A DNA stretch of 59,464 nt, from positions 1-59,464 of the forward strand of contig CAZEDU010000014.1 in assembly GCA_964511185.1 (NCBI GenBank), in the 5' to 3' direction. The DNA comes from CAZEDU01 sp964511185. Its GTDB lineage: Bacteria; Myxococcota; Myxococcia; Myxococcales; Myxococcaceae. Shown in pieces: positions 43,822 through 51,919 of this stretch. A program made the translations under genes and the position numbers. The notes below the pieces were generated by a model, which saw only the letters and a program-made list of their open reading frames with translations, did not search any database and was not told where the DNA came from. Numbering within the stretch: the stretch's first letter is position 1; every line of letters starts with the position of its first letter.

Positions 43822-45588
43822 ATGATCCGCTCTCGGCCGAACCCGAAGCAGCTGCTGCTGGGCCTGGTGCTCGTCTGTCTCGCCGCGTGGTGTGTGAAGG
43901 CCTTCTTCGACGCGAGCCGGATGTACGCCGACTTCTGGCAACCGACGGCCTCGCTCCAAGGGCTGCCCACGCTCGAGCTGGTCTTCCAGCTCTGGTACCT
44001 GGCCTACGGCCTCACGTTCGTCGCGGCCCTCGCTTGGGGCCTGCGCCTCTTGGGCGTCGGCGGCCCCATCGGTCACACGCTGCGGCGCCTGGCGCGCTGG
44101 AAGTATCTGCCCGCCCTGCTCTGCTTCTTGGTCGGCGCGGGCTCTTTCCTCTTCCGCTGGCTCGTCCTGCGACGCCAGGTCATCACGGATGACGAAGAGG
44201 TCTATCTCTTCATCGCGAAGACCTTGCTCGAAGGGCGCATCGTCAACCCGCTCCCCGATGAGCCGGACTTCTACGCCAACCAGTTCGTCGTGCTGAACGA
44301 GCGAGGCTGGTTCGGCAAGTACCCCATTGGCCATCCGATGGTGCTCGCGGTCGCGCTGGCGCTGCGCGTCCCCGACGTCGTGCTGCCGGTGATGGGCGGC
44401 GTCACGACCTTCCTCACCTGGCGGCTGGGCCGCAAGCTGCTCGGCCCGCGCCGCGCGATCGCCGCGGCGGCGCTCCTCGCCGTCTCGCCGCACTTCGTCT
44501 GGACGCACGCCACGCTGCTCTCGCAGCCGACGTCGTGCCTGCTCTTGATGATCGCCCTCCTGGGGCTCCACGAGTGGGAGCGGACCCGCGGCGTGAAATA
44601 CGCGTGGCTGGCCGGCGGCGCGCTCGGCTTCTGCTTCTTCGCGCGGCCGCTGCCCGGCGGCCTCTTCGCGTTGCTCGCGGTGGCGGTGGTCGGCCGCGCC
44701 TTCCTGCGCGAGCGCAAGGCGCCCATCCTGGCGGCGCTGATCGCGGTCTCGGCCCCGGTCGGCGTGGCCGTCGGGCTGACCGGGGTCGTGCACCAGCTCC
44801 AGTCTGGATCACCGCTCAAGAGCGGGTACCACGGGGCGCACCGAAGCCTCGGCGTCGGCGGGTACAAGCCGGGGGAAGTCGGGCAGTCGGTGCTGGGCGG
44901 CGTGGTGCGCGAGAACTTCTGGCTCTTCGGTTGGCCGCTCTCGTTGTTGCCGCTGCTCGCCGCGCGTCCCCGCCGCGGCCAGTGGCTGTTGTGGGGGCCC
45001 ATCGCCGCCGAGATCGTCTATCGAATCGGCGTTCCGAAGACGGTCGTCTCCACCACGGGCCCAACCTACCTGCTCGAGGCGGTGCCGGTGCTGGCGCTGC
45101 TCAGCGCCGATGGTCTGGCGCGCGTTCAACTGTGGGCGAGGACGGCCCAGCTGCGCCCGGCGTGGCGCCAGGGAGCGATCCTCTTCACGCTGGCATCGAG
45201 CGCGGCCGCGCTGCTCTTCTTCGTTCCGGTGCAGCTGGCTTCGATTGGCCGCGGCGTCGACGAGCGGCTCGCGGTCTACGACCTCTTGCGAGAGGCCGGC
45301 GCCTCGCGTGCGCTGGTGTTCGCGCGCGCCATCACGGTGCCGTCGAAGAGCCAGACTTGGGCCTACTACCCGCCGAGCCCCTCTCCGATGGTGGACGACG
45401 ACATCCTGTTCCTGCGCATGCCGAAGGGCGACGACGCCGGCCAGCGCGCCCTGTCCTATTGGAGGCAGCGCTTCGGCGATCGACCGGCCTTCGTCTTCAT
45501 GCCGGGCGACCCGCCCCAGCTGGTTCCACTCGAAGCGTTCGCGAACGCGGCCCCTACCGAGCCCCGCGCCCCAGAAGAACGGCGCTGA
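43822..45588 (+). CDS. GT39/ArnT-like polytopic glycosyltransferase
   Basis: A 588-aa inner-membrane protein with about ten to eleven hydrophobic helices and a C-terminal soluble part. The first periplasmic loop carries the acidic motif ITDDEEVYLFIAKTLLEGRI, the catalytic D-E site of the PMT/ArnT class. The loop FVVLNERGWFGKYPIGHPMVLA is also typical. It would transfer a sugar from a polyprenyl-phosphate donor to a lipid, glycan or protein outside the membrane. It converges with the polyprenyl-phosphate sugar transferase gene, overlapping its end by 35 bp. Confidence 0.82.
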   Translation: MIRSRPNPKQLLLGLVLVCLAAWCVKAFFDASRMYADFWQPTASLQGLPTLELVFQLWYLAYGLTFVAALAWGLRLLGVGGPIGHTLRRLARWKYLPALLCFLVGAGSFLFRWLVLRRQVITDDEEVYLFIAKTLLEGRIVNPLPDEPDFYANQFVVLNERGWFGKYPIGHPMVLAVALALRVPDVVLPVMGGVTTFLTWRLGRKLLGPRRAIAAAALLAVSPHFVWTHATLLSQPTSCLLLMIALLGLHEWERTRGVKYAWLAGGALGFCFFARPLPGGLFALLAVAVVGRAFLRERKAPILAALIAVSAPVGVAVGLTGVVHQLQSGSPLKSGYHGAHRSLGVGGYKPGEVGQSVLGGVVRENFWLFGWPLSLLPLLAARPRRGQWLLWGPIAAEIVYRIGVPKTVVSTTGPTYLLEAVPVLALLSADGLARVQLWARTAQLRPAWRQGAILFTLASSAAALLFFVPVQLASIGRGVDERLAVYDLLREAGASRALVFARAITVPSKSQTWAYYPPSPSPMVDDDILFLRMPKGDDAGQRALSYWRQRFGDRPAFVFMPGDPPQLVPLEAFANAAPTEPRAPEERR

Positions 45589-46969
45589 AGGTCTTCATCA
45601 AGATTCGAAAGTCGAGCGACAGCGACCAGCGGTCGACGTACTCGAGATCCATCTTCATCCACGTCGGGAAGTCGATGTCGCTGCGGCCGCTCACTTGCCA
45701 GAGCCCGGTGATGCCGGGCTTCATCGACAGCCGGCGCCGCTGCAGCCCACGGATGGCGGCCTGCTCCTTGATCGGCAGCGGACGGGGGCCCACCAGGCTC
45801 ATCACCCCGGACACCACGTGAAAGAGCTGCGGCAGCTCGTCGATGCTGGTGCGCCGCAAGAAGCGCCCCAGCGGCGTGATGCGCTCGTCGTTGGCGATCT
45901 TGAACACCGGGCCAGACATCTCGTTTCGCGACGACAGGCTATCGCGGAGCTGCTCGGCGTCGGGTCGCATGGTTCGAAACTTCCGCATGCGAAAGGTCCG
46001 CCCGAAGCGGCCGGCGCGGTCCTGCGTGAAGAAGATGGGCCGCCCCATGGTGACGAGGATTGCGAGCGCGGCGGCCGCCATCACCGGAGCGAACAGCACG
46101 ACGAAGACGGCCCCCAACACCACGTCGAGCCCGTGCTTGATCGCGATGTGCTCAGGCCGCTTCGGCGCCAGCTCGAACGACAGGAAGGGCCGGTCCGATT
46201 CGAAGATGACGCGCGGCGCGGTCAGCGAGAGGCGCGGCATCTCGAGCGCGAACGACGCCGGCACGCCCAGCGTCTCGCACACCTCGAGCGCGTGCAGCAC
46301 GTCGGCCGGGCGGTGGTAGGGGGGGAAGAAGAGGACCTGATCGATGGCCTCGGAGTGCAACACGGGCTCGAGGTCGCTCGGCGTTCCGAGCGCCTTCAGC
46401 GCCAGCGCCTTCGGGGCCTCGCTCGAGCGAAGCACGCCCACCAAGTCCGGCGGCAGCGGCGCCGCGCGGGCGGTGGATAAAAATTGAGTCAGCTCTTCGG
46501 AGTCCTCGCCCACCAGCAACAGCCGCGCGCGCCCCTCTCCGATGCTGTGCTGGAAGCGGACCCAGCGCAGGAGCAACGCGCGCGACGCGGCGAGCGCCAG
46601 GAAGGTGCACGACAGGTAGACGGCCGCGAGGCTGCGGTTGATGACCGTCTGCGTGAGGAACACCAGCACCGTGAGCCCCAGAAAACCCACCAGGTGCAGC
46701 TTGAAGATGCCGGCCAAGAGCTGCCCCGAGCTCCAGGTGCGCTCTTGCACGCGGTGCAACCCCAGCACCGCAATCGTCCCGACGAACAGCGGAACGAGGA
46801 CGATGGGGAGCACCAACATCTGGTCGGTGCTCGGCGGCTCCCGAAGGAACGGCGCCACGTGCCTGAGCTCGCGATGAATCACCACCGCGAGAGGCAAGGT
46901 CAGGACGAGCAGAAACGCGTCCAGCACCAGGGTGAGTCGTCGAAGCGCGCTCTGGCGTGCCGTTTCCAA
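45554..46969 (-). CDS. Polyprenyl glycosylphosphotransferase (WbaP/exopolysaccharide initiating enzyme)
   Basis: A 471-aa inner-membrane enzyme. Four to five N-terminal helices precede a CoA-binding-like middle (LLLVGEDSEELTQFLSTARA), a further membrane hairpin, and the sugar transferase domain. That domain shows RPIFFTQDRAGRFGRTFRMRKFRTM, LRRTSIDELPQLFHVVSG, SLVGPRP and KPGITGLWQVSGRS. It links the first sugar-1-phosphate to undecaprenyl phosphate to start a polysaccharide repeat unit. It is divergent from the WecG-type transferase gene 69 bp away, so both may belong to one glycan pathway. Confidence 0.92.
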   Translation of the reverse strand: METARQSALRRLTLVLDAFLLVLTLPLAVVIHRELRHVAPFLREPPSTDQMLVLPIVLVPLFVGTIAVLGLHRVQERTWSSGQLLAGIFKLHLVGFLGLTVLVFLTQTVINRSLAAVYLSCTFLALAASRALLLRWVRFQHSIGEGRARLLLVGEDSEELTQFLSTARAAPLPPDLVGVLRSSEAPKALALKALGTPSDLEPVLHSEAIDQVLFFPPYHRPADVLHALEVCETLGVPASFALEMPRLSLTAPRVIFESDRPFLSFELAPKRPEHIAIKHGLDVVLGAVFVVLFAPVMAAAALAILVTMGRPIFFTQDRAGRFGRTFRMRKFRTMRPDAEQLRDSLSSRNEMSGPVFKIANDERITPLGRFLRRTSIDELPQLFHVVSGVMSLVGPRPLPIKEQAAIRGLQRRRLSMKPGITGLWQVSGRSDIDFPTWMKMDLEYVDRWSLSLDFRILMKTFSAVLLGRGAR

Positions 46970-47038
46970 CGCAGTTACCTTCGCATGGCCGGCGGAGCGG
47001 TGCCACGTTCCGGCGCCACCCGAGCGAAGGGGTCACGG

Positions 47039-47779
47039 TTGGAGAAGGTTTCGATCCTCGGCATCCTCGTCGACCCGCTCACGCTGACGGACCTGCTCGA
47101 AGCGGTCCGATCCCTTCTCGCCGGTGCTGAGCCGCGCACGCTGATGTACCTGAACGTTCACGTCGCGAACCTGGCCGCATCGAACGAGCGGCTGCGGCAG
47201 GCGCTCCTCACCGCCGACATCGTCTATTGCGACGGCGCCGGGGTGAAGCTCGGGGCCAAGCTGCTCGGCGGGCACCTGCCTCAGCGCATGACAGGCGCCG
47301 ACTTCGTGTGGGATCTCGCGGCGCAGTTCGAGTCCCAGGGCACCCGCCTGTTCTGGCTCGGCGGCGCGCCCGGCGTCGCCTCCCGCGCGATGGCCCAGCT
47401 GCAGAAGAAACATCCCCAGCTCCAGGTCGCCGGCACGCAGCACGGCTACTTCGACAAGAGCGCCAAGGGAACCACGGCGCTCCTCGAGCAAATCAACTGT
47501 TCAGGCGCCGACGTCGTCTTCGTGGGCATGGGGAGCCCGGCCCAAGAGCTTTGGGTGGCCCAGCACCGGCAGGCACTTCACGCAAAGCTCGTCTGGTGCA
47601 TCGGCGCGACGGCGGACGTGCTCGCGGGGGAAGTGCCCCGCGCACCCGAGTGGATGCGCGAGGCCGGAATGGAGTGGCTGTTTCGGTTCGCCGTGGAGCC
47701 GCGCCGGCTCTTCACGCGCTACATCATCGGGAACCCGCGGTTCCTGGCGCGCGTGGTGAGCCAGCGCTGGCGGCGTTGA
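47039..47779 (+). CDS. WecG/TagA/CpsF family glycosyltransferase (GT26)
   Basis: A 246-aa enzyme. Family signatures are VSILGILVDPLTLTDLLEAV at the start, YLNVHVANLAASNERLRQAL, DIVYCDGAGVKLGAKLLG, LFWLGGAPGVASRA and DVVFVGMGSPAQELW. It would add the second sugar (ManNAcA-type in known members) to an undecaprenyl-linked glycan. A TTG at 47039 with AAGGGG 7 bases upstream gives the expected N-terminus; an ATG at 46985 would add 18 residues without a ribosome site. Confidence 0.9.
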   Translation: MEKVSILGILVDPLTLTDLLEAVRSLLAGAEPRTLMYLNVHVANLAASNERLRQALLTADIVYCDGAGVKLGAKLLGGHLPQRMTGADFVWDLAAQFESQGTRLFWLGGAPGVASRAMAQLQKKHPQLQVAGTQHGYFDKSAKGTTALLEQINCSGADVVFVGMGSPAQELWVAQHRQALHAKLVWCIGATADVLAGEVPRAPEWMREAGMEWLFRFAVEPRRLFTRYIIGNPRFLARVVSQRWRR

Positions 47780-47786
47780 CAGGCGC

Positions 47787-48977
47787 TCAGCCCACGTTGC
47801 CGACGCGCTTGGCCGGCCTCTGCTCTTCGACCTGCAGGTCGCGCTCGCCCAAGTTGACCGCGCGAATCCAGCGGCGGCGATCGAACCCGTTCAGGTTCTT
47901 GTTCGCGACGATCTGGAAGCAGGTGGAGGCGCCCTGCGCGGCGATCGCCACCGACCAGCCCAGGAACACCTGCCACAGGCGGAACCACCACTCGCCGTAG
48001 GTCTTCACCACCTCGGCCCGGTTCCTCATCCAGTTGTCGTACCAGCGGTCGATGGTGATCGAGTAGTGAATGCCCACGTTCTCCACCGAGTGCACCTCGA
48101 AGCCGGCCTCTTCCATGTGCTTGACGACGAACGACAGCGGCATCGACGCGTCGGCCCCGGGGAAGATGTACTTGTTCATGAACAGGCCCCAGACCAGGTC
48201 TTCCAGCTGGAAGCCCAAGGCGCCCTTGCGCGCGCGGAGCCCGGCGATCTGCAGGTAGAACAGCCCGTCGTCGGCGAGCAGGTCGTAGACCTGGCGCATG
48301 AACGTCTGGAAGCGCCGAACGCCGACGTGCTCGGCCATCTCGAGGCAGGAGATCTTGTCGTACGTGCGGCGCGGGATGTCGCGGTAGTCGATGGTGAGGA
48401 TGCGCGCGCGGTCCGCGACGCCGTGCTCTTCGATCTGCTTGCCGGCGAACTCGGCGCCCTTCTCGGCGATGGTGACGCCGGTGGCATCGACCCCGAAGTC
48501 CCGAGCGGCGCGGGCGACGAGCGTGCCCCAGCCGCAGCCGATGTCGAGGTACCGCTCGTCCTTCTTGAGCTGCAGCTTTTCGCAGACGAGCTTGATCTTC
48601 TGATCTTGCGCCTGCTCGAGCGAGTCGTCGGGGCTCAGGAAGAAGCCCGACGTGTAGACCATGCGCGGCCCCAGGAACCAGCCGAAGAAGTCGTTGCCGC
48701 GGTCGTAGTGCTGCTTGCCGATGCGGACGTCCTGCGCCTGCGAGTGGATGATCACCTCGGGCAGGAAGTTCGTGAACATGAACTTCACGTGATCGGCGAC
48801 GAACTTGTACTCGACGTGGCTGTCGCGGTGGCGAATGAACTCGCGGAAGTCGCCCGGTATGTCGATGCGCTCGTGGATGTAGTCCTCGATCAACGTCGTG
48901 ATCGGGACCTTGTGGTCGTAGCGCTGGCCCAGGTCGGGCGCCTTCGGCTGAATGTACTTTGCGGCGGTGAGGCTCAT
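47787..48977 (-). CDS. Cyclopropane-fatty-acyl-phospholipid synthase family methyltransferase
   Basis: A 396-aa protein with the CFA synthase layout. QHYDRGNDFFGWFLGPRMVYTSGFF is followed by the SAM-binding motif YLDIGCGWGTLVARAARDFG and the lipid-site segment FYLQIAG. It would methylate or cyclopropanate unsaturated acyl chains of phospholipids. ATG 48977 has GGAG 6 bases upstream. The N-terminal region is shorter than in E. coli Cfa. It converges with the WecG-type gene with 7 bp between stops. Confidence 0.9.
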   Translation of the reverse strand: MSLTAAKYIQPKAPDLGQRYDHKVPITTLIEDYIHERIDIPGDFREFIRHRDSHVEYKFVADHVKFMFTNFLPEVIIHSQAQDVRIGKQHYDRGNDFFGWFLGPRMVYTSGFFLSPDDSLEQAQDQKIKLVCEKLQLKKDERYLDIGCGWGTLVARAARDFGVDATGVTIAEKGAEFAGKQIEEHGVADRARILTIDYRDIPRRTYDKISCLEMAEHVGVRRFQTFMRQVYDLLADDGLFYLQIAGLRARKGALGFQLEDLVWGLFMNKYIFPGADASMPLSFVVKHMEEAGFEVHSVENVGIHYSITIDRWYDNWMRNRAEVVKTYGEWWFRLWQVFLGWSVAIAAQGASTCFQIVANKNLNGFDRRRWIRAVNLGERDLQVEEQRPAKRVGNVG

Positions 48978-49049
48978 GGGTGCTCCCCCAGGGAAAACGA
49001 AAGCGGCGACCTTAGCCCAGGGTCGCGCATTCCGTGCTATCCCGCGCGC

Positions 49050-49691
49050 ATGTCCGTTGCGATCTTTTCCGCCGTGCTCGTCGCCCTGGCCGCTCCCGAT
49101 GCGTCCACACCGACGCCCCGCTCTCCCGAGGAGCAGGCGGTTCGCGCGGCCTTCGACCGCTACCGCCAGGCGTTGATCGCCAAGGACGGTCCGGCCGCGG
49201 TGGCGGCCGTGGATTCCAAGACCATCGCCTACTACGACCGGCTGCTCGCGCTGGCGCGCACCGCCGACGCGAAGAAGCTCCGCGCCGAGAACCTGATGAC
49301 GCGCGTCACGGTGCTGCGGCTTCGCCACGACGTCCCGCCGGAGCAGCTCAAGAAGATGACCGGCAAGACGCTCCTGGCACACGCCGTCGAGTCGGGCTGG
49401 GTGAGCCAAGCGACGGCGGAGAACAGCGAGCTCACCGACGTGAAGATCACGGGGAGCCGGGCCGAGGCCGGGCTCGTCGCCAACGGCCGCGTCAACCCGA
49501 CGCGCTTCGGCTTTCGAAAAGAAGGCGGCGCCTGGCGCTTCGACCTGACGTCGATCTTCGCCGCCGCCGAGAGCGCGTTCACCGCCTTCCACCAGCAGAG
49601 CGGACAAGACGAGGACGCCTTCGTGCTCGGGCTCGTCGAGCAGCTCTCTGGCCGCAAGCCCACCGCCGACGTTTGGAACCCCGTTCGGTAG
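49050..49691 (+). CDS. Exported protein of unknown function
   Basis: A 213-aa protein with a short signal sequence (MSVAIFSAVLVALAAPDA). A helical start (PEEQAVRAAFDRYRQALIAKDGPAAVAAV) recalls SnoaL/NTF2-like proteins, and the end resembles a compact beta domain (FGFRKEGGAWRFDLTSIF). No catalytic motif is seen. It is followed 14 bp later by a small outer-membrane protein gene, so the two are probably co-transcribed. Confidence 0.72.
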   Translation: MSVAIFSAVLVALAAPDASTPTPRSPEEQAVRAAFDRYRQALIAKDGPAAVAAVDSKTIAYYDRLLALARTADAKKLRAENLMTRVTVLRLRHDVPPEQLKKMTGKTLLAHAVESGWVSQATAENSELTDVKITGSRAEAGLVANGRVNPTRFGFRKEGGAWRFDLTSIFAAAESAFTAFHQQSGQDEDAFVLGLVEQLSGRKPTADVWNPVR

Positions 49692-49705
49692 ACGAGGAGC
49701 CTTCG

Positions 49706-50149
49706 ATGCGTACCTGGGTTGTTCGCTCTTTGCTCAGTGCGGCCGCGCTGGCCGCGCTCGTCCTGTCCCACTCTCCTGCCCATGCCGCCGAGGTTCGCCT
49801 CGGGGTCGGCGCGGACTACTGGTTTCAGCACCGCGGGCTGTTCGCGCTGACCGCCGCGGTCGAGACCCACCTGACGCGGCGCATCTCTCTGGGGGGCCGC
49901 TTCGGGGGCCTGGTGACCAGCACCCCGAACGAGCTGGGCGTCCCGGTCGACCTGCAGCTGCGCGTCGACATCGACCGGCTCTACCTCGAAGGCATGGCCG
50001 GCCCGTGGATTCTGTTCACCAACCACCCCTTTCGGTTCCACGGCGCGTTCGGGTTCGGCCTGCAGACGGGCGACGTGACCGCCGGCGTGGAGCTGGGCTG
50101 GCTCGATCCGAGCCCCATCGCCGGCCTCCGCGTCGCCCTCCGCATCTAG
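49706..50149 (+). CDS. Small outer-membrane beta-barrel-like protein
   Basis: A 147-aa exported protein with a clear signal peptide ending HSPAHA. About eight amphipathic beta-strands follow (RLGVGADYWFQH, ISLGGRFGGLVTS, LQLRVDIDRLYLEG, HGAFGFGLQTGDVTAGVELGWL). Its size fits an eight-stranded barrel. GAGGAG is found 5 bases before the ATG. The substrate or role is unknown. Confidence 0.78.
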   Translation: MRTWVVRSLLSAAALAALVLSHSPAHAAEVRLGVGADYWFQHRGLFALTAAVETHLTRRISLGGRFGGLVTSTPNELGVPVDLQLRVDIDRLYLEGMAGPWILFTNHPFRFHGAFGFGLQTGDVTAGVELGWLDPSPIAGLRVALRI

Positions 50150-50293
50150 TGAAGACCGCAGCCTTTGCGCCGCGCCTCGCCGCTCGGCCGCCGGCGGGCG
50201 CACCCGTTGCGTCGAAGCGCCCGACGCGCCGGGCCAATGGGCTGGTCCGGGCCTTGCTCCGCTGCCTTCGAAACCCGAGGCAAACCGAGCGAG

Positions 50294-50557
50294 ATGAACG
50301 AGCGATCGAGATATGCGGAAGAGAGCCTGCGGCGGCGGCGCGCCACGCTCGAGCGGCTGCTGCAGACGAGCGCCGCGCCCGCGCTGCGCAGCGAGCTCGA
50401 CGAGATTGACGCGGCGCTGGGCCGCCTGCGCACCGGCGGCTGGGGCCGCTGCGAACGGTGCGGAAGAGCGGTGGGTTGGCAGCGGCTGAGGGCATTGCCC
50501 GAAACCCGTCACTGCCTCGAATGCAGCACGGGGTTCTCGTCTCCGGAGCCAGGTTGA
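50294..50557 (+). CDS. Short TraR/DksA-type zinc-finger protein
   Basis: An 87-aa protein: a helical arm (RYAEESLRRRRATLERLLQ) and a four-Cys zinc finger (GRCERCGRAVGWQRLRALPETRHCLEC). It is much shorter than DksA and lacks its acidic tip, like TraR-type proteins, so it may modulate RNA polymerase directly. It lies 17 bp before the triple-Usp gene. The first 129 bases of the longer open frame upstream look non-coding, hence the ATG at 50294. Confidence 0.75.
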   Translation: MNERSRYAEESLRRRRATLERLLQTSAAPALRSELDEIDAALGRLRTGGWGRCERCGRAVGWQRLRALPETRHCLECSTGFSSPEPG

Positions 50558-50574
50558 CCTAAGAAAGCGGGCCT

Positions 50575-51864
50575 ATGTCCATCATCTGCGCTACCGACTT
50601 TTCCGAAGAAGCGATCGCCGCGGCGACGGCCGCCGGGGCGCTCGCGCGCCGCCTGAACCAGCAGCTCTGGCTCGTGCACGTCCTGCCCACCTCCGCCGCC
50701 CGCGCGTTCGGCGATCCGCTGTTCAAGCTGGCCGAGGCGACGCTCGACGGAGAGAGGCAACGCCTCGAGGCGACCGGCGCCAAGGTCGGCACGGCGCTGC
50801 TCTCCGGGAAGATCGAGCAAGCGATCGTCCAGTTCGCCACCGGCAAGGACGCCAAGCTCATCCTGGTGGGCAACGCGCGCGACTCCCGGTCTTCCTGGAC
50901 GGGCGGCCACGCGGTCGAGCGGCTGTCTTTGTCCTCGCCGATTCCGCTCCTGGCGCTGCACTCCGCCGAGGCGCTGGAGGGCTGGGCGAACGGCCGGCGC
51001 CCGCTGAAGGTGATGCTCGGCATCGACCGCACCGAGAGCTCGCAGGTCAGCCGCGACTGGCTCTACCGGCTGGCCGAGACCGGGCCGCTCGAGGTCGAAG
51101 CGGTGCACGTGTTCTGGCCGCCGGCGGAGTACGACCGGCTCGGGCTCCCGCAGCCGACGACGTTCGACGAGGTGCAACCCGAGCTGCAGCGCATCCTTCA
51201 CCGCGAGATGACGGCCGTGGTCGGCCAGCCTCCGCCGGGCGTGACGCTCAAGGTCCGCGTCGAGGTCGGCTTCGGCCGAGTCGCCGACCACCTGGTCGAC
51301 TTCGCGACGCGCGATCAGGTCGACGTCCTGGTGCTCGGCACGCACCACCGGCGCGCGGTCGGGAAGCTCTGGTCGGTCAGCCACCACGCGCTGCGGTTGG
51401 CGCCCATGGGCGTGGCCTGCGTCCCTTCGTCGACGCGGGTGACCGACGAGGTCGCGGTGCCGGAGCTGAGGACCGTGCTCGCCACCACCGACTTCTCCGA
51501 CCCGGGCAACCGCGCCATCGCCTACGCCTTCGCCACGGTCGAGGGAGGCGGCACCGTGCACTTGGCCCACGTCACGTCCTCGACGTTGAACGAAGCCACG
51601 AAGGCGCAGCTCGAGCGGCAGCTGCTGGGCCTGGTGCCCACGCGGGCCCGAACGCGGGGGATCGACGTGAAGATCCACGTCGTCCACGCCGGCGACGTCG
51701 CGAAGGCGCTGGTGCAGCTCGCCGAGCGCGTGCACTCCGACCTGATGTGCCTGGGCTCGACCGGCGCAGGCTTCGTGGCGAAGAACCTGCTCGGCTCGGT
51801 GAGCGAGGCGGTCATGCGCCAGAGCCGGCGCGCGGTGCTGCTGGTTCGTCCGCTGGAGCGTTGA
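50575..51864 (+). CDS. Universal stress protein with three tandem Usp domains
   Basis: A 429-aa cytoplasmic protein made of three UspA-like folds: about 1-128 (IICATDFSEEAIAAATAAGALARRL), 142-285 (VMLGIDRTESSQVSRDWLYRLAE) and 298-429 (VLATTDFSDPGNRAIAYAFA). The third has an ATP-binding-type G-x2-G-x9-G(S/T) loop (GSTGAGFVAKNLLGSVSEAVM); the first two are degenerate there. Most Usp proteins have one or two domains. It is preceded by the zinc-finger gene and followed by a transporter gene on the same strand. Confidence 0.87.
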   Translation: MSIICATDFSEEAIAAATAAGALARRLNQQLWLVHVLPTSAARAFGDPLFKLAEATLDGERQRLEATGAKVGTALLSGKIEQAIVQFATGKDAKLILVGNARDSRSSWTGGHAVERLSLSSPIPLLALHSAEALEGWANGRRPLKVMLGIDRTESSQVSRDWLYRLAETGPLEVEAVHVFWPPAEYDRLGLPQPTTFDEVQPELQRILHREMTAVVGQPPPGVTLKVRVEVGFGRVADHLVDFATRDQVDVLVLGTHHRRAVGKLWSVSHHALRLAPMGVACVPSSTRVTDEVAVPELRTVLATTDFSDPGNRAIAYAFATVEGGGTVHLAHVTSSTLNEATKAQLERQLLGLVPTRARTRGIDVKIHVVHAGDVAKALVQLAERVHSDLMCLGSTGAGFVAKNLLGSVSEAVMRQSRRAVLLVRPLER

Positions 51865-51919
51865 CCTGAAGCTGCCGCGGCTCGCCGCCATCGGGCTCCC
51901 GGCGCTGACCGCGTGCGCG

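Noticed and set aside
45554..45588. Overlap of the GT39-type and polyprenyl transferase genes as an annotation error.
   Set aside because: Both C-termini are consistent with their families, and a 35-bp tail-to-tail overlap is common in compact genomes.
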